Shown here: positions 1 through 13,545 of the stretch, piece by piece
Layout: each line of letters starts with the position of its first letter
Position numbering within the stretch: position 1 is the stretch's first letter
Origin: Rhododendron vialii
Taxonomy: Eukaryota; Streptophyta; Magnoliopsida; Ericales; Ericaceae
DNA: 64,000 nucleotides
Assembly: GCF_030253575.1 (NCBI RefSeq)
Contig: NC_080560.1
Span: 14,360,001 to 14,424,000 of the forward strand
Reading direction: 5' to 3'
Made by a program: the position numbers and the translations under genes
The notes under the pieces: model-generated
What the model was told of the DNA's origin: nothing
The model's input: only the letters and a program-made list of their open reading frames with translations
Database searches by the model: none

Positions 1-2554
1 TTGGTGGACTCGAGAGCTGATGTCTCCATGAAGCATAGATTCTCTCTCTCAGCGAATTCTTGTGCATCTTCAGTTGGCACCGCTCTAAGGCTCCCTAAAT
101 CGCACTTGTTACCAATAAGCATGATGACGATGTTCTTGTCGGCATGCCCCCTTAGTTCCTCTAGCCACCTTGCCATGTGATCAAACGACTGGCGCTTTGT
201 CATGTCGTAGACTAACATTGCACCAACTGCTCCGCGGTAGTATGCACTTGTCACCGCTCTGTACCTGAGAGCAACAAACATGAAGCGTTAAGAAGCCCTG
301 AAAACAATTAACAATAGCAAGGAATTACCCATAAAAATATATTTAAAATTCGCAACTTTTTGAGTTTGCGATCATGATTATCGGGAATTTTGCCTTGCTC
401 AGGGAGGAAATACAGTCAGTTTCAATAACATATGACGTTGTCTACTTACCAAATCGTCAAATCCCTTGTGCCAGAGAGGCAGATAAAAAAACAGTGATAT
501 TTTTCAGTCTCCCAAAAATATCCACAACCAAGTACATCAAAATCCAATAGCTAGGTTTCTATTAACTTGATATGCCCTACACCAAACAGGTGGATTCAGA
601 CGATCTCTATTATTACCAGCTTGATTAGTTGCATTGAACAAGTTCTAGCCTACTTCATTGCTCAGATTTAACCTCTCCGAATGAAGATGAGGTCCACCAA
701 CACATCTAATCTCGTTCTGGAAAATTAGCCTTCTCGACACAAAATGATTGTTGAAGGAGGAAACATGGGGTTTCTCCGAATTGAAACATGAAATTGATCA
801 AGATAAATGTCTTCCGAATTGCATTTAAAAGGAAACGGCTCAGCTTTGTATATGCTAGCATCCCAGAGGTAGGAAAAACACAAAAGACCAGTCTGCATTT
901 GCATATTTTCTATATGTGCATCGAACGTGGCATAAAAAAGTGAATGATATCCAATCCGCATTGTTGAAGTTTCGAGAAGACAAATTATGGATATTCGTGC
1001 TCCAAGACATCCATAAAACCCTGGTTTATTTAAGGATTCTACGTCAATGGTTATTAATCAGTGCCTCACAGAGTTCTTTCCTTACTAGACCAGTGTGAAA
1101 AAAATAGCTGATGTGCTCAAACTCACTTGTTCAAGTACAGGATATTGTTTCCCTTAAGCTGAAGAAAGCAACATCAAAACCTGTCTTTGTGATCCCGATA
1201 ATTGCAAAGAGTGAACTCCAACAACTAGTATAGATATTCCAAATCCAAAATGCAAGAGTTACTTATTTTTCTTCCCCAGTATTAGATTGCTATCACCCGT
1301 CATACATGTAAATCATTTGTCCTAGCCAAAGCATGTATGGAGTCCCAACTTTGTGGGATCATGATTCGTGCAGTTGACAATTACATCAGTGCAATAGTCA
1401 CCAATAACATCAAGTAACTAAGTAAGCTATTATCCCGTATCACTTGTAGCAAAAACAAGTTTCGGAGCCAATACTATATTTCCCATAGATAAGACTCCAT
1501 AGAGGGTAATGTGGTAGCATATCAGCAATCAGACTTCTGTGTAGTTGAACCATATTCCCTCAGCTCACAATGCATGGTAATTTCAGAACAGGAACAACCC
1601 ATAATAGAACCATGGGAAAAGACAGGGACGGAGGAAACTATTTGAAACGGAATGAACATCCAACAGGACCAACACTAGTTCTAAGACGCATAGATGTTCC
1701 TCTTGCTTGAAGGACATCACTAACAAATCACCAATTTATCCTCTTATTAAAGACGGTCCGTGTTTAGTGGGATTAGTTGTTGAGTGGGTACATAAGAGCA
1801 AGTTGACCCTTGTGCCAAAATTTGGCATCAATGGCAAAACCCTCACCGCTCTTGTGCCAAGTTCAATGCCAAACTTTGAAATGGCCATTCTTGGTGCCAA
1901 ATTTGGCAGTTGCCAAACTTGTCACATAACCTTCAAAGCAAGGGAAATGTGGTTGCAAAGGGGGAAGAAAGGTGGTTCTACCAAAATGACGTTGCGCTGG
2001 TGAGACAATCCTGTCATTGTATGAGAAAATCACACCGTAGCCAGCCAAAAAACGGCTTTCGAAAATGCCATTGGCAATTTGACACCGACAGGAGGACTTG
2101 TTCTAACTCTTCCACCAATAGTTTGCATGTAATGCCACAAATGAGATCTAGTGGGAAATGTAGTTCAATCTCATGTCTAATCTGCCGAATCAAACAGGCT
2201 CTTAGACACTAATTCAAACACTGCTAATTATTAAAACTAATAGCACATCGGGGATGATACAAGCTCCAATACATTTACAGCATATGAGATAATACCAAAA
2301 TATGAAGCAATAAGGATTAATAAGTACCTCTCTTGGCCAGCAGTGTCCCAAATCTGGGCCTTCACCGTCTTGTGATCAATATTAAGTGTTTTAGTCTGGA
2401 ATTCCACCCCAATCGTGGCTTTCGAATCCAAACTGAATTCATTCCTGGCGAACCGCGCCAAAAGCTGCGATTTCCCAACCGCCGAGTCTCCAATCAATAC
2501 CACCTTGAATACGTAATCAATCTTCTGGTTAAAATCTCCATACAAATTAGACAT
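1..2554 (-). CDS. RABA4-like Rab GTPase, 5' two exons (partial)
   Basis: Small GTPase of the Rab11/RABA class, which directs secretory and recycling vesicles from the trans-Golgi network; RABA4 members act in polarised secretion. Exons on the minus strand are 2554..2328 and 264..<1, with a 2,063-bp GT-AG intron that splits the Arg-76 codon. The 163 visible residues hold the P-loop GDSAVGKS (22-29), switch I ATIGVEF, WDTAGQE (69-75), GNKCD for guanine binding and an ETSA motif near the edge. The N-terminal [21 protein letters not shown] and the switch regions fit the RABA4 subgroup best. GNKCD has Cys where GNKSD is commoner. The hypervariable C-terminus and prenylation Cys lie outside the window. 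The start is the first ATG and gives the usual short N-terminus. Family call is firm; the subclass is from memory. Confidence 0.93.
265..2327 (-). other. Intron of the RABA4-like gene
   Basis: No exon is visible. About 1740-2210 looks transposon-derived: TTTGGCA/TGCCAAA words recur in both orientations and the edges are weakly inverted (GTTTAGTGGG... against ...CAAACAGGCTCTTAGA). I could not fix its ends or a target duplication. Confidence 0.4.
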
Positions 2555-2861
2555 TATTCCAAATTACCGCCCCAAAAATCAAGTGATGTATTCAAATCCC
2601 TGATTTGAACATGCAATTTTTTTGGGTTATGTCTACCCAATTTTGTGAGTCAGAAATAGCGAAGATCCTCTTATTAAATGAATCATGAGAAGAAAATTGA
2701 ATCTTTGGTACAGAGATTAGATTTTTTCTAGGAGAATCAATTAACATAGGAATCCTCGAAGAAAGGTTTGAGACGTACGGCGAAATCAGATATCTAGGTT
2801 TAGGGTTTGTGAAGGGAGATCAGAGGGAGAGAATTCCGGGCATGGTGCTGCACAGATGAGT

Positions 2862-2864
<3 letters not shown>

Positions 2865-2896
<32 letters not shown>
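2865..2896. repeat. (GA)n microsatellite upstream of the Rab gene
   Basis: About 16 uninterrupted GA units, some 310 bp upstream of the Rab start codon, so in its 5' leader or core promoter. GA/CT tracts are common there in plants. Confidence 0.9.
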
Positions 2897-2899
<3 letters not shown>

Positions 2900-3944
2900 G
2901 GAAGAACCAACGACCAGTGCGGGCCCCATTAACGGTTTTTGGTGGTGTTAGGGGAAAATTCAGGTGCATCAATGCTTAGCATAGTTTCGGTACAAATGAA
3001 TTGAGGGGTAATGGAATTTGACAACTAAAAGGGGAGGATCTGAGCCGTTCGCTCATATGACTTTGACCATAAGGGTGTCTCCATCACGTGGTGGTGGTAC
3101 CTTGTCGATGTTGTTCAAGTTTGAGGGAATTCTACGCTAAGTTTACATGTACCTCATTGTCTCTCAATATTTTTTTAACATTTGTGAAATTAGGAACAAT
3201 AATTCTCTAACCAAACACACTTATACGCACAATTACACAAACTCTCCTACATCAAATATGGGGTCTAGACGCTCATACTAGGTGTGTGGGCTCCATTTCT
3301 TATGCTAGAAAGTTAGTGTAATTTTGTGTGTAAGTGTGTATAATAATAATATAATTGATTAAGATTTGAGAGGGAGAGTGGAAAGAATAGATGTATTACT
3401 TCCTTCATTCCATTTTATTCGTTCACTTTTTGACTTTGCAATGTCCCAAATTATTTGTCCATTTTGATAACTTCAGTGACAATGTCTTGTGAAAATACCC
3501 TTTTACCCTTCTTGATTTGGTGTGACAAGTGCAAGATTTGGGTGGAGGGCAGTTTTGAAAAGTAAAGGTTTGCAAAGTGTAATCATTATCAAATCACGAT
3601 CGTATATTTGATATCTATATTGGTTACATAGTAACCCTCTGTCCCATATATTGTTTGTTCAATTTGATAAAGTGTAGTCCTTTATCCCATTAACTTATTA
3701 GCATTTGTTTTTGGCTTAGAAATTACAATTGTCCAAACATATCCCCAGTCTCCCCACATCCAAAAACAACAATGGATTTTCCAAATGAGACAAAATGACA
3801 ATGGATTTTCCAAATGAAGATCCACATTACAACCACCCAACGTCCGAGGAAGATCGAGGAACAAAAACAACTCCAACATCACTACTGACTTACCATAAGC
3901 AAACATAACTTTACAACAATTTCTTGTCCTAACATTCTTCTCTC
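2897..3944. other. Intergenic spacer, Rab / receptor kinase
   Basis: Holds the Rab promoter, the MITE at 3214-3346 and, at 3399-3660, weak Stowaway-like words (CTTCCTTCATTCC, CCCTCTGTCCC) that do not pair into an element. No gene seen. Confidence 0.6.
3214..3346. mobile_element. Small MITE-like inverted repeat
   Basis: Left arm ACACACTTATACGCACAATT is answered by a right arm reading AATTTTGTGTGTAAGTGTGT, around a 50-60 bp loop. Target duplication not clear. It lies between the Rab promoter and the 3' end of the receptor kinase. Confidence 0.5.
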
Positions 3945-6900
3945 TCATTGTGATTTGATGCGATCGAGGCTATCACAAACAGTCCGCATCCTAGGCCGGA
4001 CCTCCGGATCCGGTTCCGTGCAGTTGAGCGCGACATGAAACGCAGCAACGACTTGTTTCTTTGCATGAACCTCGTGTACAAGTGTCGAGTCTATAATTTC
4101 AGATAATGGTTTTTCCTCCCGAAACGCCCTCCGCACAAGGCTCTCTAGCCCCTTCCCATCATTTTCCAGGCCCAACTCCGGAGAACGACCGGTTAAAATC
4201 TCCAAAAGCACGATTCCGAACGAGTACACGTCGGATTTCTGTGTGAACTTGCTTCCCAAAACTCGAACCTCGGGTGCCGTGTATATGATGGATGAAGAGG
4301 GTATACTTTTGGGGCTCAATGTAATTTGGTTCAAGTTGTGCTTTTTAAGTGCTGGATTGGTGGATTTTGAGTTGCCCTGAACAAGTCGTGCGAGTCCGAA
4401 ACCAGAAATGTAAGGATGAAGGTCGTCGTCGAGAAGGATTTTTGAGGACTTTATGTTACTGTGTACGTGCTTCCGAGGACTGCATTCATGAATATGCGTA
4501 AGACCCCTAGCAATGCCTTGGGCAATCTTCAACCTTGCTGCCCAGGATAACGGTGGCGACGGTTCTGCTGGTCCTCCTGTAGAGAACGGAACAACCAAGA
4601 CATGAGACACTGCCACAAGATGTTATGTTTGAACTTTGAACTACAAGAATGCCACTGCCAGATTATTTGGATGCAAGAATGAACAACACCTCCATGTTAG
4701 CAATGAAACCCATGTGTACATTAAAAGAAACTGAAACATATAACAGTAGCTTTCGACACCCCAACCCGGCAACCCTGACCAAAAACGGAAGGGAAAAAGA
4801 AAAATAATAAAACAAGGCCTATTCAAGTAGCTTGCACTGACAAACGTAGGTCACCTACGATTTAGACATAATCTTGCACCGTGTTACTAAAACCAGAAGT
4901 AACACTCAAAAACGTGAAAACAAAGAGCATGCAAATAATGAAAACGCCAAACCAATAAACAGCTTCAGACTATACGATATTATGATTGAGGTGCTCGTGG
5001 TCCATTTTTCTTGTTACACATCTCATTCAAAATAAACCTTCACAGTACAATTCAAGACCTGTGACTTTGTTAGTTGTCACACTGGGGACCATTCATCATT
5101 TCCACTTTAATGTACCAAGGAGTAAGCAATAGCAGTGGACAGTAGCACAAAACAATAATAATCAATACGAATTTTGGAAGTAATAAGCAGACATCTCCTC
5201 CAGTGAAATGACAAGAGACATTATGCATAAAAAGCTTAGATCTCGGAGGGGGGAGGAAGGAAACAAATAAAAAATGCCAACAGTGTACCGGGTCTTACTA
5301 TTTATTGAGTTCTTAAAGACATAAAGGAAAAAACACTGAAGTAGTTGCAGTCAAGTGGTCCACAATCAACGAGTAGAGCCAGATACACAAACTGTATATC
5401 AACACTGCACAACGAAAACTAAGATAGGACGTTGGTTTGAAAAAGTATTTTGTGCATATGGTCAATCGTACCCGTAACCAACAAAGACAGTAATTGTAGA
5501 AACAACCTGAGCGAAGAAATTAGTGAGGGACCATACAATCCTCTCAATGGAATGGCACTCCTGTTGTCTGTAAATATATATTGTGTAAACATGAAGGATG
5601 CGTAATGACAAGAATTTAATTGGTAAAAACTTTACTTTAAGGAAGACTATTGAAACATGATATGAAGAAGACAAAATTTAAAATTATGGAGTTTGTCTCT
5701 CATAATCAAAATTCAAAGGGTGTGAGGAATTGGTTTCTACAACTTCCTGTAAAACAGTAGTTAAGAACATCCTACAATGAGTTGTACAAATTGGAAAGTG
5801 ATGTGAACAACTTCATTTACTACAATTAATCACAAATAACCAATCTTGTAGCCTTGGCTAGTTGGCTCCCTAAAATCAACTCAGTGTTTGCAGCCAATTG
5901 ATCTCTAGACGCAATTCATAAACAAATAACTATTCATGAAGTTGAGCCTAAAAAACCAATCGCGTAAACATTGACTCGATCGGGACTCACAAAGTAGAAG
6001 TCCTGAACTACCCATTCTAAGGGTGGTAGGAGATATAAACTTGAGTGTTTGGTTAATCCCGCCTGATTTTCCAACCCCCCAACTTCAACCTCGCAAGAGG
6101 TTTGAATTGTCCAAACATGGTCAAAAACTAGTGTTTAGTGGAAACTCCTAAGATCATCTAAGTGATAAAGGCTTTCCTATGACATAGAAGTGTGCGACTG
6201 ACGTGAGTGATGCAAAAGGAAATTTCCTTATGCTTCACCAAGAAGAAACTCCTAAGATCATCTAAGTGATAAAGGCTTTCCTATGACATAGAAGTGTGCG
6301 ACTGAAGTGAGTGATGTGAAAGGAAATTTCCTTATGCTTCACCAAGAGAAGAGCTCCTTTCATGCCCAAGCTAAACATCCCTATGGATTTGTCCTTCTAC
6401 CGTCCAACAACATAATCAACCAAGCAAATTAATGATTAACATGGTAGTCTTTGCTGCAAAAGAAATTTTCCTAATGCTTGATGCCTTCTGAAAGTATAGT
6501 AGTGCAAATAGTAACGGTTCCCCCGCGTGTTTGTGCAATGCTTCATGTTGCGAACAATAGCATACTCAAAGTTCAATTAATCAAGGGAACAATGTGAAAT
6601 AGCTAACTATGTGAAGACAGACTCTTGGGGGAGTCAGAGATGGATTAACGCGTGGTGGTCAATTTTTCTATTGTCACGTGCCTACACAATTTGCTGGTAT
6701 ATCAACAATCTATGAAGTTTTTTTGTGCGTGTGTGTGTGCAAGGCAAGAAATAAAATATACTCTACGGATGGGGTGGGTGAGGTTTAAAACTCTTGCCTA
6801 ATGCAGTACAAGGTGCCCAAGGCTACCACTCCACCTGCAACAAACTTCATAGTTGATGCTCCAAAGTGATAAGCCTATGATTTGCAAGTACGATACAATT

Positions 6901-8254
6901 CAAGGAAATTTGCACCCATACAAAACAATCAATTCAATCAGAGCTAGTCACGCTATCAAACACAAACATCAATATCAGGATCTATACCGTGCAAAGCGGT
7001 GTACAAGCTTCCGTTGCGAATGAACTCAGAAACCAGCAGTTTCTCATCACTAGCATAATAATACGCTCTCAACCGCACTATGTTCGGATGCTGAACCCTC
7101 CCGATAGCCTCCACCTCGGCCTCGAACTCCTTAAACCGCCACGTGGCATCTGCCTCGCTCAAGCGCCTCACCGCAACCATCGCACCCGCTCCGCCCGATC
7201 CCCTCCCCGCCACCACCCTATACACAATCCCACTCCTGCTCTTTCCCACTACATACGCCGATGCCCTCAACAAATCCTCCAATTCCAAACCAAACCCTTC
7301 ATCCACCACAACAAATTTACCCTTCTGCCCCTCCTCGCTCACCTCCACCTCCACCTCCACCTCCTTATCCAACTTCTCCAACCTTCCCATTCTACCCTCC
7401 TCGGACCTCCTCCATTTCCTCCGAAACACCAATGCCGATACGAAAACCACCCCGATAACCACCGCAATGCCCGATACAACCGAAACTATCACCGACCCAT
7501 TTTTCCTCCCTCCATTACTCACAAAACCCACACCAGGGTTTCTAGGGTTTTCGGGGTTTGAGAAAACCCTATTAGGGTTATTAGGGTTTTGAGCCTCCGG
7601 ATCAGGACACAGCGAGTTCAACGGAAACCCGCACAAGTTCGGGTTTCCGGAGAACGCGGTGGGGCCCTGGTTTAATAATGACCCCACCTGGGGTATTTTT
7701 CCGGTGAGGTTATTGTGCTGGAGATCCAAGCTGAGCGCCACCGGGAACCTGCCGTAGGCCGGCGGGACCTCGCCAGAGAATCTGTTGTAGGATAAATTTA
7801 GCGTTCCGGCGAGGTGGGTGAGATTGATTAGGCATTCTGGTAAAGACCCACTGAGGAGATTGGAGGATAGGTCCAAGTGGGTTAGTTTTTGCAGTGATGA
7901 GATTTGGGTGGGGATGGGTCCGGAGAGAGAGTTGTTAGAGAGAGAGAGGCGGCGGAGAGAGAGCAATGAGGCGAGTTCGGAGGGGAGGTAGCCGGAGAGG
8001 GCTTTGTTGGGGAGGGAGATGGAGGTGACGAGTTGGGTGGTGTGGTCGCAGGTGATTCCGGTCCAGTGGCAGGGGGTGGGGTCGGTGGAGGACCAGGAGG
8101 TGAGGGCGTGGGTGGGGTCGGAGGAGATGGCGGATTTGAGGGCGAGGAGGGAGAGGCCGTCGGGGGAGAGGGAGGAGGAGGAGAGAGAAGTGAAGAGGAG
8201 GAGTGAGGAAATGATGCTAATGGCAATGGAGTTTGTAAGGGAGGAAATCGTCAT
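3945..8254 (-). CDS. LRR-III receptor-like protein, probable pseudokinase
   Basis: Plasma-membrane receptor-like kinase resembling Arabidopsis At3g57830/At2g42290. Exons 8254..6988 and 4576..3945 (632 aa); the intron is 2,411 bp and splits a Gly codon (CAC G|GA GGA). Order: signal peptide (about 1-29), LRR N-terminal cap with paired Cys (PCHWTGITC), about four to five LRRs, LCGFP cap, membrane span about 253-277, basic stop-transfer RRKWRR, juxtamembrane KFVVVDEGF, kinase-like domain to the end. Catalytic residues are replaced: VAVRR (Arg-363 for the beta-3 Lys), HSN (461-463) for HRD, GFG (481-483) for DFG. The Asp before YSFG in SDVYSFG and the RPRM tail are kept. An in-frame ATG at 8470 would add 72 residues ahead of the signal peptide, so 8254 is preferred. 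Likely a ligand-binding scaffold, not an active kinase (inference). Confidence 0.92.
4577..6987 (-). other. Intron of the receptor-like kinase
   Basis: 2,411 bp, GT-AG, without recognisable coding sequence. It includes the 103-bp tandem duplication at 6141-6347. Confidence 0.7.
6141..6347. repeat. 103-bp tandem duplication in the kinase intron
   Basis: Two near-identical copies start GAAACTCCTAAGATCATC at 6141 and 6244. They differ at a few bases (GACGTGAG/GAAGTGAG, GATGCAAAAGG/GATGTGAAAGG). A recent local duplication. Confidence 0.9.
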
Positions 8255-8286
8255 TGTGAATGAGTCGATGCAACGAGGAGTTGCAC

Positions 8287-8309
8287 AGAGAGAGAGAGAG
8301 AGAGAGAGA
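8287..8309. repeat. (GA)n microsatellite in the kinase 5' leader
   Basis: About 11 GA units just upstream of the chosen start at 8254. In the longer reading frame from 8470 it would encode Ser-Leu repeats, which argues that this stretch is leader and not protein. Confidence 0.85.
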
Positions 8310-8470
8310 TGAGGGAAGAAGAGAAGGGGGGGTGGAGTGAGAAGAAGTGGAGAGGGAGGAGGAAGTAGAAGCATAGTAGTAGTTCGAACAGGGGGTGGGG
8401 GTGATTTCGAGGTGGCGGAGGAACGTGGCTGATTGCAGTTTGAATTTTCCCTTGATCTATATACCCCCAT

Positions 8471-11193
8471 AGTTTTTTTTTTTTTTTTCCCCTTGTCTAA
8501 TGAATTTAATTTACGTAAAATCTTTTTCGGTAAAATATTTTACCTATTTTTTTTGTGTTTGGCTGTGTAAAATATTTTCCATTAGTTAGATGAAAATGAT
8601 TTATTCTTAAATTTTCCGTAAGTTATTTTCCTAAATGAATCTGCTACTTCCTACTATAATTTTCACTGATCAGTTTTCTCAATTGTCAGTCCTGACCCAC
8701 GTTCAATTCTAATATTCTCAGATCTCTCTACTGTTTAAGCCTCACTCTATATTCTCATATTTCTCCACCATTTAAGTCCCTCTCTCTCTACGGTACTATT
8801 TTGTTGATTTTTTAAAATACCAACCAAATACCGAAAAATAAAAGTTTGAAATTTATTTTTTTTAAAAATATTTTACATGAAAAACATTTTACATCGAAAC
8901 AAACGGAGCCTTATAGTCTTTACACATTTCATTGGAAAATGATTTTCACACTCTCCTTTTAAAGGGTTGCCCAGTGAATCAACCGAACCGTCAAAACCGA
9001 CCAATCCGCCCAAATCGATCCGTCTGTGAACCAAACCGAGATATATGTGGCGAATGGATGCAAATGAAAAAAATGACAATCCGCCGCAATCGGATGCGGA
9101 TTTGATCCGCCCAATCCGCCCAAAGTAAAAAATACTAAAAAATGTAAAAAAGAGTTAAACCCTTCACAATAAACTATTAGCCCACCAAAATAGTACTGGT
9201 AAATTCAACAATACTTCATATACCATGCTATTTGTTATTGACATAGAAATTTCAACGTTATGTCAATACAAAAAATTATTGACTAGTTTTGAGGCAATAC
9301 AGAGTGGTATAATGTTTTATTGTGCTACTATACTTTTTAAATTTTTGGTTCTTATAAAAAATAAATTACAAGCTTAAATCAACCCAAACCACATCCAAAC
9401 CGATCCAACCGAACAATGCTCATGAACGGGTGGTAGATGGGGTAAGTATATATGTGTGTGTTTTGCTCTCTGACTTTTGGGTTTCAAAGAGCTTTTTAGA
9501 GCAGATATAAACGTGTTTTTATTTTTAAAAATGTTACTTGATGCAAAGTTTTGGAAGTTTTTTAGATATTTTTGAAGTACTTAGGCTGTTTTAAATTCGC
9601 CCAAATCGACCAAGCCGAACCGCCTAAACCGCAAACCAAACCGACCGAACTGTGAAACACTCACAAACGGTTGCGGATGGAGAAAACAACAATTGCATCC
9701 GTCTGGAACCGAACCGATCCGCCCACTTTAATGATCCACACTCCATTCTTTTTATCAACCTGAATTTACAATGTTGCTCTTGAATGTTTGAAAAAATGTA
9801 ATGAAAGAAGTGTGAGATAGCAAATTTATGTGAATAAAGACGAAAAAAGAAATATGAATCGTAAAAAAAAAGAAAAGAGTGAAAATCACTTGTCATTTTG
9901 ATGATGTGGGGCAACTTATCAACTTTTGTACCCAAATCACTTGTTATTGAAAAATGTTAAATTATTTTTACTAACTAATAAATTGTTTAAAAAAATCAAG
10001 TTTGTTGAGAGAGAGAGACAGAGTAGTTGAAAATTTTCAAACTATTTTCACTAATCAATTCTAAATTGTAGATGAAATACAAAACTTGTTGCTGTTAAAA
10101 TGTCATAACTTGTTGCTTCTTCTTTCTTTATTTTTATTTTTTGATAATTCATACTTGTTGCCTAAAAGGGAGTAATATACTACTAGCATTTATCATAAGG
10201 ATCTTTCTGTAATTTTGGTGTTGTACGTTCAAATTGAGTTGGTGTCAGAAGTCTTCAGAAAGGGACACATGCAAATGCAACTGCACAACTTTTTTCAGTT
10301 TCCACTTACAAGTTACAAGGGTGTTGTGGTAAATTCGACACTGTAAGAAGATTCAAAAAAAATTGACATAAAACGACATCCCAAAAATAAAGTAATAAAA
10401 AGCTGTACCTCTGGATCCATCACAGGATTTTGTTTTGTCTTTTTTGGTACTACGTATGTAGTACATAGTAGAAGCTAAGCAGTAGAAGCATGGAGCCAAT
10501 AAAAATGTCTACTTGTTTTTTAGCAAACTTCCCAACTCTCTTTTGTCTGAATAAGTTAGAAATTGCAAATTAAACCAAACCAAAAGGTCAAACACAAGAA
10601 AACAAAGAAAAACTCCATCTGTGTCAATTTGTTTTGGATTCCAAAATTTTTTTAGTAACTTTCTTGAGAGATACAATCAAACTTTTTAAGGACGAGTTCA
10701 TGATATATTCTTTTTTAATCTTCAGACTAATTCAAAAACACCACTTGTTTTTTTTCTTTCTAAAAACAGCATTTAGAGTGTGTTTCACCAACTAAAATAT
10801 TTATTTATTTTTTGAATTAAATTTGATGTATTTTGAGAAAATGTTCTGTCTCATAAAGCAGGGAATAAGTACTTAAAAAATAAGAATCTTAGCAAGAAGG
10901 GGCCTAATAGTCCATTTAGTTGAGGAAAATGAGCTGTTTTGAATACTGGATATTTTTAGTCTACATATCAAAAATATTGTTTAGCCAATAGCGTGAATTC
11001 ACCCTAAATCCTTAATTTTTCAAAAATTATCCTCCAAAGTTATAAACCTTAGTTCAGAGGAATGGACAAAAATACAATTGTACAGAAGTATGATCATGGA
11101 CGTTTCCTTTTTTGGGTCAAATGGCAACTAAAGAATAAACAAACGAATTGGGACGAAAAGTGTAATTTCCACTTAGCATCTTGTTTGATTTAA
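8471..11193. other. Intergenic spacer, repeat-derived in part
   Basis: AT-rich. From about 8970 to 9740 there are clusters of CCGAACCG/ATCCGCCC words (8979-9120 and 9598-9725), a composition typical of degraded hAT elements, but I found no clean inverted ends. 8937-8960 carries one end (AAATGATTTTCACACTCTC) of the MITE family seen whole at 26462. No gene seen. Confidence 0.5.
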
Positions 11194-11893
11194 GGGTAAA
11201 TTTCACTGACCTCCCCTGAGGTTTCTGACAAAAGCAGAAACCTCCCCTGTGGTTTCTGAAATTGCACTGCACTCCCTTGCTTTCGAAACTATTCTCTAAA
11301 TTCCCCCCTTTCGTTATCTTGGACAGGATGGCGTTAACTCTAGCTATTAAATGACCAAAATGTCCTTCCAAAGAAAGCATAAACTATGAGAAAGTTTTCA
11401 GTATCCTCACATTTTCCAAATTGCACCTCCTTTTATTATCGCAGCCATGTCTATGGCAATACCCACCTGATATCAATAATAAGCTTCACCATCCTCACCA
11501 ACCTTGCTGCCTCACCCATCTCTCTCCCTCTCTCACTAATTTTCGGTCTTCAAATTTTCTTTCTCGCCAAGTGGAGTGGAGTACAATTGATGCCTCCCTA
11601 ATACTCTCATGCACATGGGCAGAGTTCGATTCCCGTAAACACCTACCCTTCTTTCCAAGTCCACTAGGATAGAGTAAATTAGGTTTAACGAATGACGAAA
11701 AAATACTCATAAATAAAAATAGCCGATTTTTATTTTTTGGTGTCCAATTAAAGAGGCTACGAGAAGCATGGTATATAATACCTTAATCAAAATAGAAATC
11801 ACTGATTTTGAATTTTTGGCGTTGAATTAAACCTTTTTTTATGTTCCAAAAAAATAAAACCTTGATCGAAATAGAAATCAACGGATGTGTTTG

Positions 11894-11896
<3 letters not shown>

Positions 11897-11947
<51 letters not shown>

Positions 11948-11961
11948 TGTGTGTGTGTGTT
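11897..11961. repeat. (GA)n then (GT)n compound microsatellite
   Basis: About 24 GA units to 11945, then about 8 GT units. It lies inside the Mutator-like element. Confidence 0.92.
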
Positions 11962-13305
11962 CATGAGATTTTATTCATAAAAATTATCGATTTGCTTTCC
12001 CGATTTTGGTGCATGTCGGGTTTGAATTAGTTTGCATCTATTAACGAGCAATTAAGATTTTTGGTTCCAGTATATAGGGATGAAAGGGTTGTGGAGCATG
12101 ATGCTCTGTTTTTTTTTTTTATTGTGAACGTGACTTGTATTTTTATTTTATTTTTTTTTGGAATGCGTAAGGGGGGATTATGCATGTGTTTTTACTCTTG
12201 CAATGTAAATAAGTGAAACAAACATGGGAAACCCATTTTGATGAATGTGCAGCGCTATTAACCCCAAATTTATAATTTGTCTTTTCAGAAACTTTACCAA
12301 TCAAAAACAATAATTGTGAATAGGTTTTGAAATGTATTTCGTATTGATTGTTCTCGTGACATTGACACAAATATGGTTGAACCTTTTTCTTTTAACTTAA
12401 GCGTCCGGATTAACTTACGCATACTTCGACTAATTCTAAGAGTCCAATCCAACCACCCATTTGTGGGACCATCTTAGATTGCTGTTTTTTATTTTTTATT
12501 TTTTATTTTTCATTTTTAATTTGTTGTACTTAATTTGTAACATTTAAAATAGATGTGCATATTTTCTAGAAATTTATTATCAAATGGGTATAAATGGAGC
12601 AAGAGTAGATGGGTTCATGGAGGAGCAAGTGTGGGTGATAAGTAGATAGAGTAATGATAGGTGGTCTAGGTGAGGTTTGAGAGAGATAAAGGATACGTGT
12701 AATGGAAGGGAGGGGTGGTTACATTTGACTTGGTTAAGGGTAGTGTAACGCCCCCAATTTTGGGTACGTTAAAGAAAACATTTTATTACAAAAACAAGGT
12801 GAGTCTGGCTCATTATTACAACATAACTCTCATGAGAGTACTTTTATTACACAAGGGAAGGGAACTAAGGTTCCTAACTACAGCTCCGCCTGCTCCTCCA
12901 TCTGAGCCAGCTCTTCAGCTCCAAAGGTCTCCAAGGTGTACTGCTCACCTTGATCATCTACAAAGTCTGACACATTATACCAGCGTCGCCACCGATATAA
13001 TATGTCAGGGTCACCAAATGTAACACCATGAGCTACAAAAGCTCAGCAGAACAAACCCATACCCGCTAACCCATAACTTACAAACAACAAGTTATACAAT
13101 CATCGATTTCCACATGATACATGTATATACAGCTAACAATGACACATCCATATTCGTTAATCATCTATCGTTGGTGTCCAAGATTTCCGTGTTTCTCCTA
13201 CGCGACTCGTCGTAGACCGTGTCAACATTTTCACATACCAATTCATCTTTCAAAAATCATTTGTTTAACACACCCAACCTCGGTTCCGCCGTTCCGGTCT
13301 CTCGA

Positions 13306-13545
13306 GTATCCTCACAATGGTTCCGCCGCACCGGGTTCCCATTGGCACACAAAATCTTGCATTGGCTTCTCTCCGCGGATAACCAAGCCCTACCTCACCA
13401 TGGTTCCGCCTGTCCAGGTTCCCATGGGAATGCACACAACCTCACAATGGTTCCGCTATTCCGGATCTTCATTGGAACACACACAACCTCACAATGATTC
13501 CGCTTTTTCCGGATTCCCATTGGAACACACACACCCAACTCACAT
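13306..13545. repeat. 46-49 bp minisatellite inside the LTR-like element
   Basis: Four to five diverged units of the form CACAATGGTTCCGC...CCATTGGAACACACACAAC, at about 13317, 13399, 13444 and 13491. Open frames across it are repeat artefacts. Confidence 0.75.

Noticed and set aside
7540..7590. Telomere-like AGGGTTT words
   Set aside because: They fall in coding sequence for Asn/Pro-rich residues of the receptor and are too irregular for telomeric repeat.
6989..7592. Plus-strand open frames of 149-190 aa
   Set aside because: Antisense shadows of the GC-rich kinase exon.
8255..8470. Upstream in-frame ATG of the receptor kinase at 8470
   Set aside because: It would place 72 Pro/Ser/Leu-rich residues, partly encoded by a GA microsatellite, before a good signal peptide; family members start at the signal peptide.
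8970..9740. Complete hAT element from the CCGAACCG clusters
   Set aside because: The right side does not mirror the left and no 8-bp duplication was found; kept only as repeat-derived.
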